A DNA stretch of 9,949 nt from positions 1 through 9,949 of the forward strand of contig JAYWAM010000294.1 of NCBI GenBank assembly GCA_043782425.1, written 5' to 3'. Under the pieces are notes generated by a model, which did not search any database, was not told where the DNA came from, and saw only the letters and a program-made list of their open reading frames with translations. Source of the stretch: JAYWAM01 sp043782425 (GTDB taxonomy: Bacteria > Pseudomonadota > Gammaproteobacteria > Burkholderiales > Usitatibacteraceae). This document shows, one piece after another, positions 4,430 to 9,949 of this stretch. The position numbers and the translations under genes were made by a program. The stretch's first letter is position 1, and each line of letters opens with the position of its first letter.

Positions 4430-6751
4430 CTAAAATTCCGTTGCGAACGATATGCTGGCAAAACGCGGCGCGCCGACATAAAAATTTGGCGATGATGCGC
4501 CCGAGCCGGTGGCGTTGACGGTGAACAGGCTGCCGCTGCCCGCATTGAGCGCCAGGTAGTCCTTATTAAACAAGTTGCTCACACTCATACGGATGATGGA
4601 ATTCCTTAAAAAGAACGAGGCGGGAAGGCGATAGCCCAAGTTAAGATCGGTGGTGGTGTAGCCGCCCACCTGGTCGTCGTTGGTGAGGGTGGAGTAACGC
4701 TTGCCAGTGTACTTAGCCTGCAATGTGGCATAGAAAGCGCCGCTGGCGTACTGGAGCGAGGCGCCAGCCAGCCAGTTCGGCACATCGGGGAATTCCTTGC
4801 CGGCAGTGGGGCGGATGTCGCTGGCGCCAAGTTGCAGATCGCTGTTGATCTTGCTCTTGGTATAGGCGAGCGAAGCGTAGGCGCTGAAGCCGCGCAACGG
4901 CTTGCTGCCGATCTCCAGTTCCACACCGCGCGTGGTGGCGTCACCCACGTTGGTATCGATGGTGAGCGCCGTTTCAGGATTGTACGAACGCGCCAACCGA
5001 TCCTTGAATGCCACGTTGAACACTGAGCCGGAAAAAGTGATTGCTTCTCCCTGGTAACGATAGCCGATGTCGAGATTAATCGAGGTTTCGGCTTTATTAC
5101 GCGCCTTAATGTCCTCGCTACGCAGCACGCCATTGACGTAGGCGCCGCCGTAGATAAAATTACCCGGCACTTTATAGTTTTTCGCCAGATTAGCGAACAC
5201 ATGGCTGCGCTCGCTTATCTGGTAACGCACGCCTGCCGAAGGCAGCGTCTCGTTGAATTTTTGTGCTATCTGATAATCGATACCCTGATTGCTCCCCTCG
5301 TTAGCAAAGTTGGTAAAGTCGCGCATGATCGAGGCAGCCTTGATACCCAGTTGCACGTTGAGGCGCTCATTCAACAGCGCGATCGAGTCCTGTAAAAAGA
5401 CATTGTTCACTTCGGTAATCGTCACCTGGTCGCGCAGGTTATAGGGCGTGCCGTCCGCGCGCAGAATGTACTGGCCCTGTAGCCATAGATCAGCGGGGGC
5501 GCCGTTGGAATTTAGGCGGGTTGACGGGCCTGTCTGGATGTGGCGCGCGCGTTCGTACCAGTAACCAACGATCAACTTGTGATCATCAAAATTCCAGTTG
5601 AACTTGGTTGTTACGCCGGGACGGTGGGTTTTGGTCACACTGGAACGAAACACCAGCACTTGATCGAGCCGGTCACCATCGCCGTTGATGTCCTGCACCC
5701 CGCCGCGGAACGTGCCGCCTTCGTTGAGGCTGAATTGCTGCGTGCCGCCGGAACCGTAGCCATACCAGAAGTAGGGCTCGACATCCACGCGCATGGCAGG
5801 GTTCAACTGGATATTGGCCTTGGATGTGAACAGCGCGTTGCGGAACTGGTTGAGGGAGAGCCCGTAGTAAGTGTCCTGCACCGGCACGCTCTGGCGTCCC
5901 GGCCCACCCGCCGGATTGGGTATAAAGTGATCGCTAAAATCGAAGCGGTCACCATTGGCCTGAATCTGCGCCTTGGTCAGTGTGCGGTAATTGTTGTTGA
6001 CCGCCTCATTGAGAAGAGCGCTGGCTACCAGGCGGCTGCCACCGCCCAGGTCCAGCATAGTTTTAGCATCAACGTGATCGCGGTCCGCTTCGCCCGGGCC
6101 TTTGAACTTGCGCGCGTGTGCGCGCGATACCGAGACAAAAGAACGCCAGCCCTTGACCACCGGCAGCGAGCCGCTATCGAAACGCGCGAAAGTCTTTTCC
6201 AGACTCAACGAGCCCCATGTTTGCTGTAGCTTGAATTGCGCCTGTTCCAGCGGATCGCAGGTGACGATGCCGACATTGCCGCCGGTCGCGCCGACATGCG
6301 GCGCATCGGTATCGGAGGAGCCTTGCGTGAGAAAGATTTCACAGGTGTTTTCCTGGTCGGTGTATTCCTGCGGGAAAACCGAGAAGCTGCCCGAATCGTT
6401 CACCGGTGCGCCATCTACCGTGTAACCCATCTGGTCGGAGTTAAAGCCGCGCACGCGCAGCCCGCCGCCGAACAAGCCGGTGGCGTCGTGGTTATAGGTG
6501 TTCACACCGGGCAGCAGTTGCAGGGCCTGAAAGGCGTTCGAGGTGCTGCGCTGCTTTTCTATCGCCGCTTTGGTCACGGTACTGCGCGCCTTGGCCGAAT
6601 CCTCCTGGATGATCTGACCGGCGCCAAGGCGGTCGCCTTCGCCGGTAATGTTGATGGCGCCGATGTCGCTTTTTTCGGCCTCCTGCGCGCTAGCCACGCT
6701 GGAAAAAATTGCGGCGACGAGCAGAGCGAGAGCTTTTATATTAGTGTTCAT
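4430..6751 (-). CDS. TonB-dependent outer-membrane receptor, substrate unknown
   Basis: 773-residue receptor. Signal peptide residues 1-22 (cleavage after ASA, mature start QEAEK). The segment near 29-37 (DIGAINITG) is in the right place for a TonB box but is not a close match. Plug: AFQALQLLPGVNTY (73-86), GGGLRVRGFNSDQMGYTVDGAPVND (95-119) and GATGGNVGIV (154-163). The plug carries two cysteines, Cys137 and Cys165, that could form a disulfide. The rest is a beta-barrel with alternating aromatic strands, SVSNLFNKDYL near the end and a C-terminal Phe, as in outer-membrane barrels. An extracellular-loop candidate holds DINGDGDRLD (354-363), which resembles a calcium-binding DxNxDG loop. AAGGA lies about eight bases before the ATG. 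It sits between tonB and exbB in one operon. The nearby nucleotidase suggests nucleotides or another phosphorus compound as ligand, but the sequence does not prove it; a metal chelate or vitamin is possible. Confidence 0.92.
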   Translation of the reverse strand: MNTNIKALALLVAAIFSSVASAQEAEKSDIGAINITGEGDRLGAGQIIQEDSAKARSTVTKAAIEKQRSTSNAFQALQLLPGVNTYNHDATGLFGGGLRVRGFNSDQMGYTVDGAPVNDSGSFSVFPQEYTDQENTCEIFLTQGSSDTDAPHVGATGGNVGIVTCDPLEQAQFKLQQTWGSLSLEKTFARFDSGSLPVVKGWRSFVSVSRAHARKFKGPGEADRDHVDAKTMLDLGGGSRLVASALLNEAVNNNYRTLTKAQIQANGDRFDFSDHFIPNPAGGPGRQSVPVQDTYYGLSLNQFRNALFTSKANIQLNPAMRVDVEPYFWYGYGSGGTQQFSLNEGGTFRGGVQDINGDGDRLDQVLVFRSSVTKTHRPGVTTKFNWNFDDHKLIVGYWYERARHIQTGPSTRLNSNGAPADLWLQGQYILRADGTPYNLRDQVTITEVNNVFLQDSIALLNERLNVQLGIKAASIMRDFTNFANEGSNQGIDYQIAQKFNETLPSAGVRYQISERSHVFANLAKNYKVPGNFIYGGAYVNGVLRSEDIKARNKAETSINLDIGYRYQGEAITFSGSVFNVAFKDRLARSYNPETALTIDTNVGDATTRGVELEIGSKPLRGFSAYASLAYTKSKINSDLQLGASDIRPTAGKEFPDVPNWLAGASLQYASGAFYATLQAKYTGKRYSTLTNDDQVGGYTTTDLNLGYRLPASFFLRNSIIRMSVSNLFNKDYLALNAGSGSLFTVNATGSGASSPNFYVGAPRFASISFATEF

Positions 6752-6796
6752 ACGAGGGGTCCTTGAAGGGAAAGAAATAAGATTGCGAAAACTGCA

Positions 6797-7537
6797 TCAG
6801 CCTGAGCCGTCGAGCTGATACACGAGGTTGGCGCTGAAGCGCCTGCTGGCGCTGCCTTCGAACGCTTGCGGCGGGAACGGCGGAAATGATCCCTGGCGGC
6901 AGGTGGACATGGCGGCGCTGTCGAGGATCATGGAGTCGGACGATTTGTCGATATCGCATTTGAGCAACGAACCGTCACGTTTTAGTTCGATCGACACAAC
7001 CACGATGCCGGTGGGACGCTGTAAACGTGCTTCGCGGCTGGTGGGGTAACGCTTGATCCGGTCCAGATACGCGCGCAATGTCGCTAGATAGCTTTGTTCC
7101 ACAGCGGGTTCGGCACGCACAGCAGGCGTGGGTGTAACGGGGGCGGGATTGCTGGCGGTGGCAGCAGTTGGTGCTGTGACAGGTGCGGGCGGCGGCGCGC
7201 GATTAAGCGGCACGGCGGGCGCCATGGCCTCGACAAGACGCGTGTCGGCAAGTTGCACACGTTCGAGCGGTTGAACTGTCGGCGTCGGCGGCTGTAGCAG
7301 CGTCGGCCTGGGCGGCGAAGGTTGGGGCGCTGCATCGACCGGCATATCCTCGATCAACATGACTGCCAAGGGCGGCTCTTCATAGTGCGTCACGTCGATC
7401 AGCTTCTTCACCGACAGCATTAGCAGCAGCGCCAACAGCAGCGCGGTCGGAACGAAGGCGATCCAGCCGCGCGCACGATAGAGGTTAAGATAAAGGTCAC
7501 GATAAAAGCCGCCATAAATTATGTGAGCGTGTGTCAT
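6797..7537 (-). CDS. tonB: TonB-family energy transducer
   Basis: 246-residue TonB protein linking the inner-membrane proton channel to the receptor. A short cytoplasmic N-terminus with basic residues precedes one membrane helix (about 25-45). A Pro/Ala-rich periplasmic spacer follows (about 66-145, with PPAP, PTPT and PAPV runs). The C-terminal domain spans about 148-243: YLATLRAYLDRIKRYPTSREAR with the conserved Tyr164-Pro165, then GIVVVSIELKRDGSLL and FPPFPP. Two cysteines in this domain (Cys194 and Cys213) may form a disulfide. The SxxxH motif of the E. coli TonB membrane helix is not visible here. The start overlaps the exbD stop as ATGA (7534-7537), so translation is probably coupled. 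The gap to the receptor start is 45 bases. A dedicated role for the adjacent receptor is inferred from the operon. Confidence 0.9.
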   Translation of the reverse strand: MTHAHIIYGGFYRDLYLNLYRARGWIAFVPTALLLALLLMLSVKKLIDVTHYEEPPLAVMLIEDMPVDAAPQPSPPRPTLLQPPTPTVQPLERVQLADTRLVEAMAPAVPLNRAPPPAPVTAPTAATASNPAPVTPTPAVRAEPAVEQSYLATLRAYLDRIKRYPTSREARLQRPTGIVVVSIELKRDGSLLKCDIDKSSDSMILDSAAMSTCRQGSFPPFPPQAFEGSASRRFSANLVYQLDGSG

Positions 7538-7947
7538 ACGCTTTTCTTCTTGGTGGCGATGGAGACGGACTCGAAGCCGCTGGCTTTCAAGGCATCCATC
7601 ACATCGATCAGCAACTGCAACTCGGTCGATTGATCGCCATTGATGATGACGAAAAATTTTTCCTCAGGCTTTTGCAAAGTGCGCAGGCGCTGTGGCAGAT
7701 CCACAATGGTCACCGCCTTGCCGTCGAGCTGTAGTTCTCCGCTGCTGGCGAGCGTGATGATGGCGTTTTTGCGCGACTTGTTTTCCTGCGCTTGCGAAGA
7801 CTTGGGCAACGCCGTCTTCAGCCCCAGCGCAGGGATAACGTTGACGCTGATGAGCACAAAAAACACCAGCAGGAACATCATCACATCTATCATGGGAATA
7901 ATTTCAATGCGCGAGCGGCGGCGCGGCGCATCTGTCCATTGGCGCAT
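7534..7947 (-). CDS. exbD: ExbD/TolR-family proton-channel subunit
   Basis: 137-residue ExbD. A short basic cytoplasmic N-terminus (DAPRRRSRIEIIP) leads into one membrane helix, MIDVMMFLLVFFVLISV, whose Asp21 matches the essential channel Asp25 of E. coli ExbD. A periplasmic domain follows (about 60-132), with the family segments ITLASSGELQLDGKAV and FFVIINGDQSTELQLLIDVMDALKASGFESVSIAT. The ATG at 7947 is chosen because it gives the usual length and N-terminus. A longer reading from a GTG at 8040 adds 31 residues unlike the family. The Shine-Dalgarno before 7947 is weak. First gene of the exbD-tonB-receptor-exbB operon, overlapping tonB by four bases. Confidence 0.9.
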   Translation of the reverse strand: MRQWTDAPRRRSRIEIIPMIDVMMFLLVFFVLISVNVIPALGLKTALPKSSQAQENKSRKNAIITLASSGELQLDGKAVTIVDLPQRLRTLQKPEEKFFVIINGDQSTELQLLIDVMDALKASGFESVSIATKKKSV

Positions 7948-7995
7948 AGTCAGACCGTTCTGGTTCAGCAAAAAACGAGATGCTATGCCGCCAAT

Positions 7996-8024
7996 ATGAC
8001 AATAGCGTGATGAACTTGTGACGT
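7996..8024 (-). promoter_or_regulatory. Possible PhoB-type half-site array upstream of exbD
   Basis: On the minus strand three 7-mers recur every 11 bp: ACGTCAC (8024-8018), TCATCAC (8013-8007) and TTGTCAT (8002-7996), each sharing the TCA core of the PhoB half-site CTGTCAT. The last matches 6 of 7 bases, the first 4 and the middle only 3. The array lies about 50-75 bp before the exbD ATG. No strong -10 is visible at the expected distance. A speculative call based on spacing. Confidence 0.25.
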
Positions 8025-8042
8025 CAGGGGTCGCAGACACGA

Positions 8043-8071
8043 TTCATATTGCCGTCATGAAACGAGGGCAA
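8043..8071 (-). promoter_or_regulatory. Candidate sigma70 promoter for the exbD operon
   Basis: On the minus strand TTGCCC (8071-8066) is separated by 17 bp from TATGAA (8048-8043). Each hexamer matches consensus at four of six positions. It would start transcription near 8036, about 90 bases before the exbD ATG, with the possible PhoB-like array inside the leader. Weak evidence. Confidence 0.3.
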
Positions 8072-8102
8072 GATGGTCAGCGCTTTACCTTTAGGTGGAT
8101 TA

Positions 8103-8138
8103 GGCCGCGCGGGGGAAAAAGCGCGCGGCCATTTTTTT
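8103..8138 (+). terminator. Intrinsic terminator, plus strand
   Basis: GGCCGCGCG (8103-8111) pairs perfectly with CGCGCGGCC (8122-8130) around a 10-base loop. One A and seven Ts (8132-8138) follow directly, the canonical Rho-independent form. On the minus strand no T-run follows the stem. No recognised plus-strand gene precedes it, so it may end an antisense or small transcript from the exbD control region. Confidence 0.75.
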
Positions 8139-8296
8139 AGCGATAGACTGCAGCCATGCTGCAATACTCATGCTCCAATTCGCCAACTCAGCTTCAATCA
8201 TACGGTGCGGATCTGCATCGCCCTGCCCAATCCGCGACTAAAAAACACCGCATTCCCGCTCGTCATTGACGTCAAGCATTCGCTGCAAAAATCAGA

Positions 8297-8542
8297 GTGG
8301 GCCGCCAAGTGCAGCACGACGGCTACCACTATTTCGCGCGCACCAGCGTGCGCATGGAGTGGCTTGAGCCTGCGCATAAGACCGAGTCCGATCTAGCCTG
8401 CCCGCACGGCGTACTTTTTTACGATGTGGTGATCGACGGCGTATGCCATGAGCGAGTGGCCTGGTCGTACGAGTCCCCGCGCGCGCCGCTGCGTCACATC
8501 ACGGCGCGCATGGGCTTCTGGAAGGGTGTCGATGTTCGCTGA
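8297..8542 (+). CDS. DUF427 domain protein, N-terminally truncated (possible pseudogene)
   Basis: 81 residues from a GTG at 8297. The match to DUF427 is clear from HYFARTSVRMEWLEP (residues 11-25), through CPHGVLFYDVVIDG (35-48) and VAWSYESP (54-61), to ARMGFWKGVDV at the end. DUF427 proteins normally begin with about 15-20 more residues (a strand like WNGxxLAES and a following turn). Those are missing here, and an in-frame TGA at 8267-8269 blocks any longer reading. The other two frames upstream do not supply a convincing start. No Shine-Dalgarno precedes the GTG. The usual family CPWKG motif reads CPHGV here. The function of DUF427 is unknown. Either a decayed copy or a short variant; no partner gene is adjacent. 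Confidence 0.55.
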   Translation: MGRQVQHDGYHYFARTSVRMEWLEPAHKTESDLACPHGVLFYDVVIDGVCHERVAWSYESPRAPLRHITARMGFWKGVDVR

Positions 8543-8695
8543 GGGATGCTTGGGTGCTCTATGTGCGAAAGGGATTGTTAGCAATCTCTATGCACCTCAT
8601 CTGTCGGTGACAAACATGCGAGGTAAATAATTTCTCGGCGAATCTGGAGAAATCTGTGGATAATCTATTTTTCCGGGAAAATTTCCAACATAAAC
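8543..8695. other. Intergenic stretch before the PhnD-like gene
   Basis: 153 bases with no coding signal. The only structure seen is a short dyad, TTTTCC-G-GGAAAA (8669-8681), just before the next start. No convincing promoter pair was found by eye. Confidence 0.4.
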
Positions 8696-9514
8696 ATGCC
8701 ATCCGTGCTACGCGTATTGCTTACTGTTCTCCTTGGGCTTGCCCTGGTCTTGCCGTTCCGGCCTGGAGAAGCATCCGAACCGCTTATCTTCGGGGTTTTA
8801 AATCAGCAACCGGCAGCGGAAACTGCCGCGCTGTGGAATCCGATCCTACAATATATAAACGCCAAAACCGGGCTGGTGCTTAAACTCAAGATGGGGGCGA
8901 CGGTACAGGAAACCGATGCGATGACGGCGCGTGGCGATTTCGATTTTTTATACAGCAATCATAATTTCGATCCCGAATACGCTCGAGCGAATTACCGCCC
9001 GCTGGTGCAGTGGGGTGGACATCCGCTGGTTGGCCAGATTGTGGTGCTGGCCGATTCACCGATAACCAGCCTAAAACAGCTCGAAGGTAAGACCGTCGCC
9101 TTTCCGTCGAAAGACGCTTTTATCGCCTACCAGGTCACGCGTCATGCCTTGAAGCAGGCTAGCATCCAAATTCAGCCGGTATTCGGCGCCAGCCAACAGG
9201 GCGCTTCAGTGCAATTGCAAACCGGTCGTGCCGACGCTGCCAGTCTTAACAAATTGTTCGCAGATCGTTTTCAGTCGGAAGGCAAGGGGAAATTTCGCGT
9301 GCTTTTCGAATCGGATGCGTGGCCCAACATTCCAGTGCAAGCGCATCCTCGTATTGCCAAGGCAGATGCGGAATCTGTCAGACAGGCTTTGGTCAAAATG
9401 AACGACGATCCTGAAGGCAAGGCGCTGCTGGCTAAACTCAAAATACCCGGATTTTTGCCAGTAGCCGATTCCGATTACAGCCAGACCCGCCTTCTTTATA
9501 AAGAAAGTTTCTGA
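8696..9514 (+). CDS. PhnD-like periplasmic substrate-binding protein (phosphate/phosphonate family)
   Basis: 272-residue exported binding protein. The signal peptide runs to about residue 26 (hydrophobic LLTVLLGLALVLP, cleavage near GEA-SEP). The mature part has the PhnD-like fold: FGVLNQQPAAETAALWNPILQYINAKTGLVL (32-62), GDFDFLYSNHNFDPEYA, then a second lobe with SPITSLKQLEGKTVAFPSKDAFIAYQV and a closing helix after HPRIAKADAESVRQALVKM. Family members bind phosphate, phosphite, phosphonates or unrelated small anions. Those lying next to a membrane sensor rather than an ABC permease are thought to feed ligand information to it. Here no ABC permease or ATPase is visible, and the next gene, 40 bases on, starts with a membrane sensor N-terminus, so a sensory role is favoured. 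The Shine-Dalgarno is weak. The ligand cannot be read from sequence. Confidence 0.85.
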   Translation: MPSVLRVLLTVLLGLALVLPFRPGEASEPLIFGVLNQQPAAETAALWNPILQYINAKTGLVLKLKMGATVQETDAMTARGDFDFLYSNHNFDPEYARANYRPLVQWGGHPLVGQIVVLADSPITSLKQLEGKTVAFPSKDAFIAYQVTRHALKQASIQIQPVFGASQQGASVQLQTGRADAASLNKLFADRFQSEGKGKFRVLFESDAWPNIPVQAHPRIAKADAESVRQALVKMNDDPEGKALLAKLKIPGFLPVADSDYSQTRLLYKESF

Positions 9515-9554
9515 TCCCCACGTTTCACAATAACTTTTCACAGACTGAACCATC

Positions 9555-9949
9555 ATGAGCTTGCGTTTGCGCCTGCTGCTTGCGGTGACGCTTGTCATCG
9601 TTGTACATACTGGAGTACGGATCGTGCTGCTGGCCCAGGACGCCCGCGACAGCGCTCGCGTAGCGCAACAGGTGCAGGGCGAATGGGTAGGCAAAAGCTT
9701 GGCGAACTCCCTGACCAACCCATTAATCGCCAACGACCTGGCCACCGTGCAGAGCACGGTCGAGCTCCTGTTCTCGGAGAAGGCTTTTCTGAAGCTCGCT
9801 GTACTGGATGATCGTGGTCGAACCATCATCGATATGCGTCCCGTCGCGGGGAAAATCGAAACGAAATCGCCAGCCTGGTTTACAGCGTTTCTTGATATTG
9901 TTGCGGAACCTAGCGTCCAGACCATCGACATTGGCGGAGTTGCGTACGG
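9555..9949 (+). CDS. Membrane sensor protein, N-terminal part (kinase or c-di-GMP type not resolved)
   Basis: 131 codons are visible before the right edge. Basic start MSLRLR, one membrane helix (about 7-26, LLLAVTLVIVVHTGVRIVLL), then an extracytoplasmic region with a long helix (ARDSARVAQQVQGEWVGKSLANSLTNPLIANDLATVQSTVELLFS) and strand pairs (FLKLAVLDDRGRTIID). The PAWF motif near residues 107-110 resembles the xWF segment of LapD/MoxY-type sensor domains, but this is an eye-level match. The output domain (histidine kinase, GGDEF/EAL or other) lies outside the window. It follows the PhnD-like gene by 40 bases on the same strand, so the binding protein is a probable partner. No strong Shine-Dalgarno is seen. 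Confidence 0.7.
   Translation, partial: MSLRLRLLLAVTLVIVVHTGVRIVLLAQDARDSARVAQQVQGEWVGKSLANSLTNPLIANDLATVQSTVELLFSEKAFLKLAVLDDRGRTIIDMRPVAGKIETKSPAWFTAFLDIVAEPSVQTIDIGGVAY

Noticed and set aside
5540..6229. 229-codon plus-strand frame inside the receptor gene
   Set aside because: Antisense to a complete TonB-dependent receptor; no domain or start signal.
7948..8040. N-terminal extension of ExbD from a GTG at 8040
   Set aside because: The extra 31 residues are unlike ExbD proteins and precede a start that gives the normal family N-terminus and length.
8575..8600. Promoter for the PhnD-like gene beginning at TTGTTA (8575-8580)
   Set aside because: No acceptable -10 hexamer lies 16-18 bp downstream.
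9206..9931. 241-codon minus-strand open frame
   Set aside because: It spans the end of the PhnD-like gene and the start of the sensor gene, both with clear family features on the plus strand.

Overview
The window reads as chromosomal DNA of a Gram-negative bacterium, most likely a beta- or gammaproteobacterium. It has an outer-membrane TonB-dependent receptor, a lipoprotein with a lipobox, an ExbB/ExbD/TonB energy-transduction set, moderately GC-rich codon use, and dispersed hairpin or short tandem repeats of proteobacterial type. The genus cannot be fixed from the sequence alone.

Layout. (1) 1-594 (-): N-terminal half of a BtaA/DUF3419-type aminocarboxypropyltransferase, cut by the window edge. 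(2) 595-752: divergent intergenic region with a near-consensus sigma70 promoter whose predicted start lies on the arsR start codon, so the arsR message is probably leaderless. (3) 753-1612 (+): two overlapping arsenic genes, an ArsR repressor with a Cys-rich tail and an ArsI/CadI-type C-As lyase. (4) 1613-1778: convergent gap with a 13-bp perfect inverted repeat. (5) 1779-3500 (-): 5'-nucleotidase/metallophosphatase lipoprotein. (6) 3501-3787: non-coding, with several hairpins (some mutually exclusive) and a TTTTGCC heptamer array. (7) 3788-7947 (-): a four-gene TonB operon, transcribed exbD, tonB, TonB-dependent receptor, exbB. (8) 7948-8296: control region, with possible promoter elements and a clear plus-strand intrinsic terminator that has no obvious gene in front of it. 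(9) 8297-8542 (+): DUF427 protein lacking its N-terminal part. (10) 8696-9949 (+): PhnD-like periplasmic binding protein followed by the N-terminus of a membrane sensor, cut by the window edge.

How the genes may work together. The TonB operon is a dedicated uptake system: the receptor imports a ligand and the ExbB/ExbD/TonB complex energises it. The downstream nucleotidase lipoprotein, the phosphonate-family binding protein with its sensor, and the betaine-lipid gene (a phosphate-sparing pathway elsewhere) suggest a phosphorus-acquisition neighbourhood. The arsenic genes could fit as protection against arsenicals entering with phosphate. This theme is inference. The individual gene calls are much firmer than the shared function.
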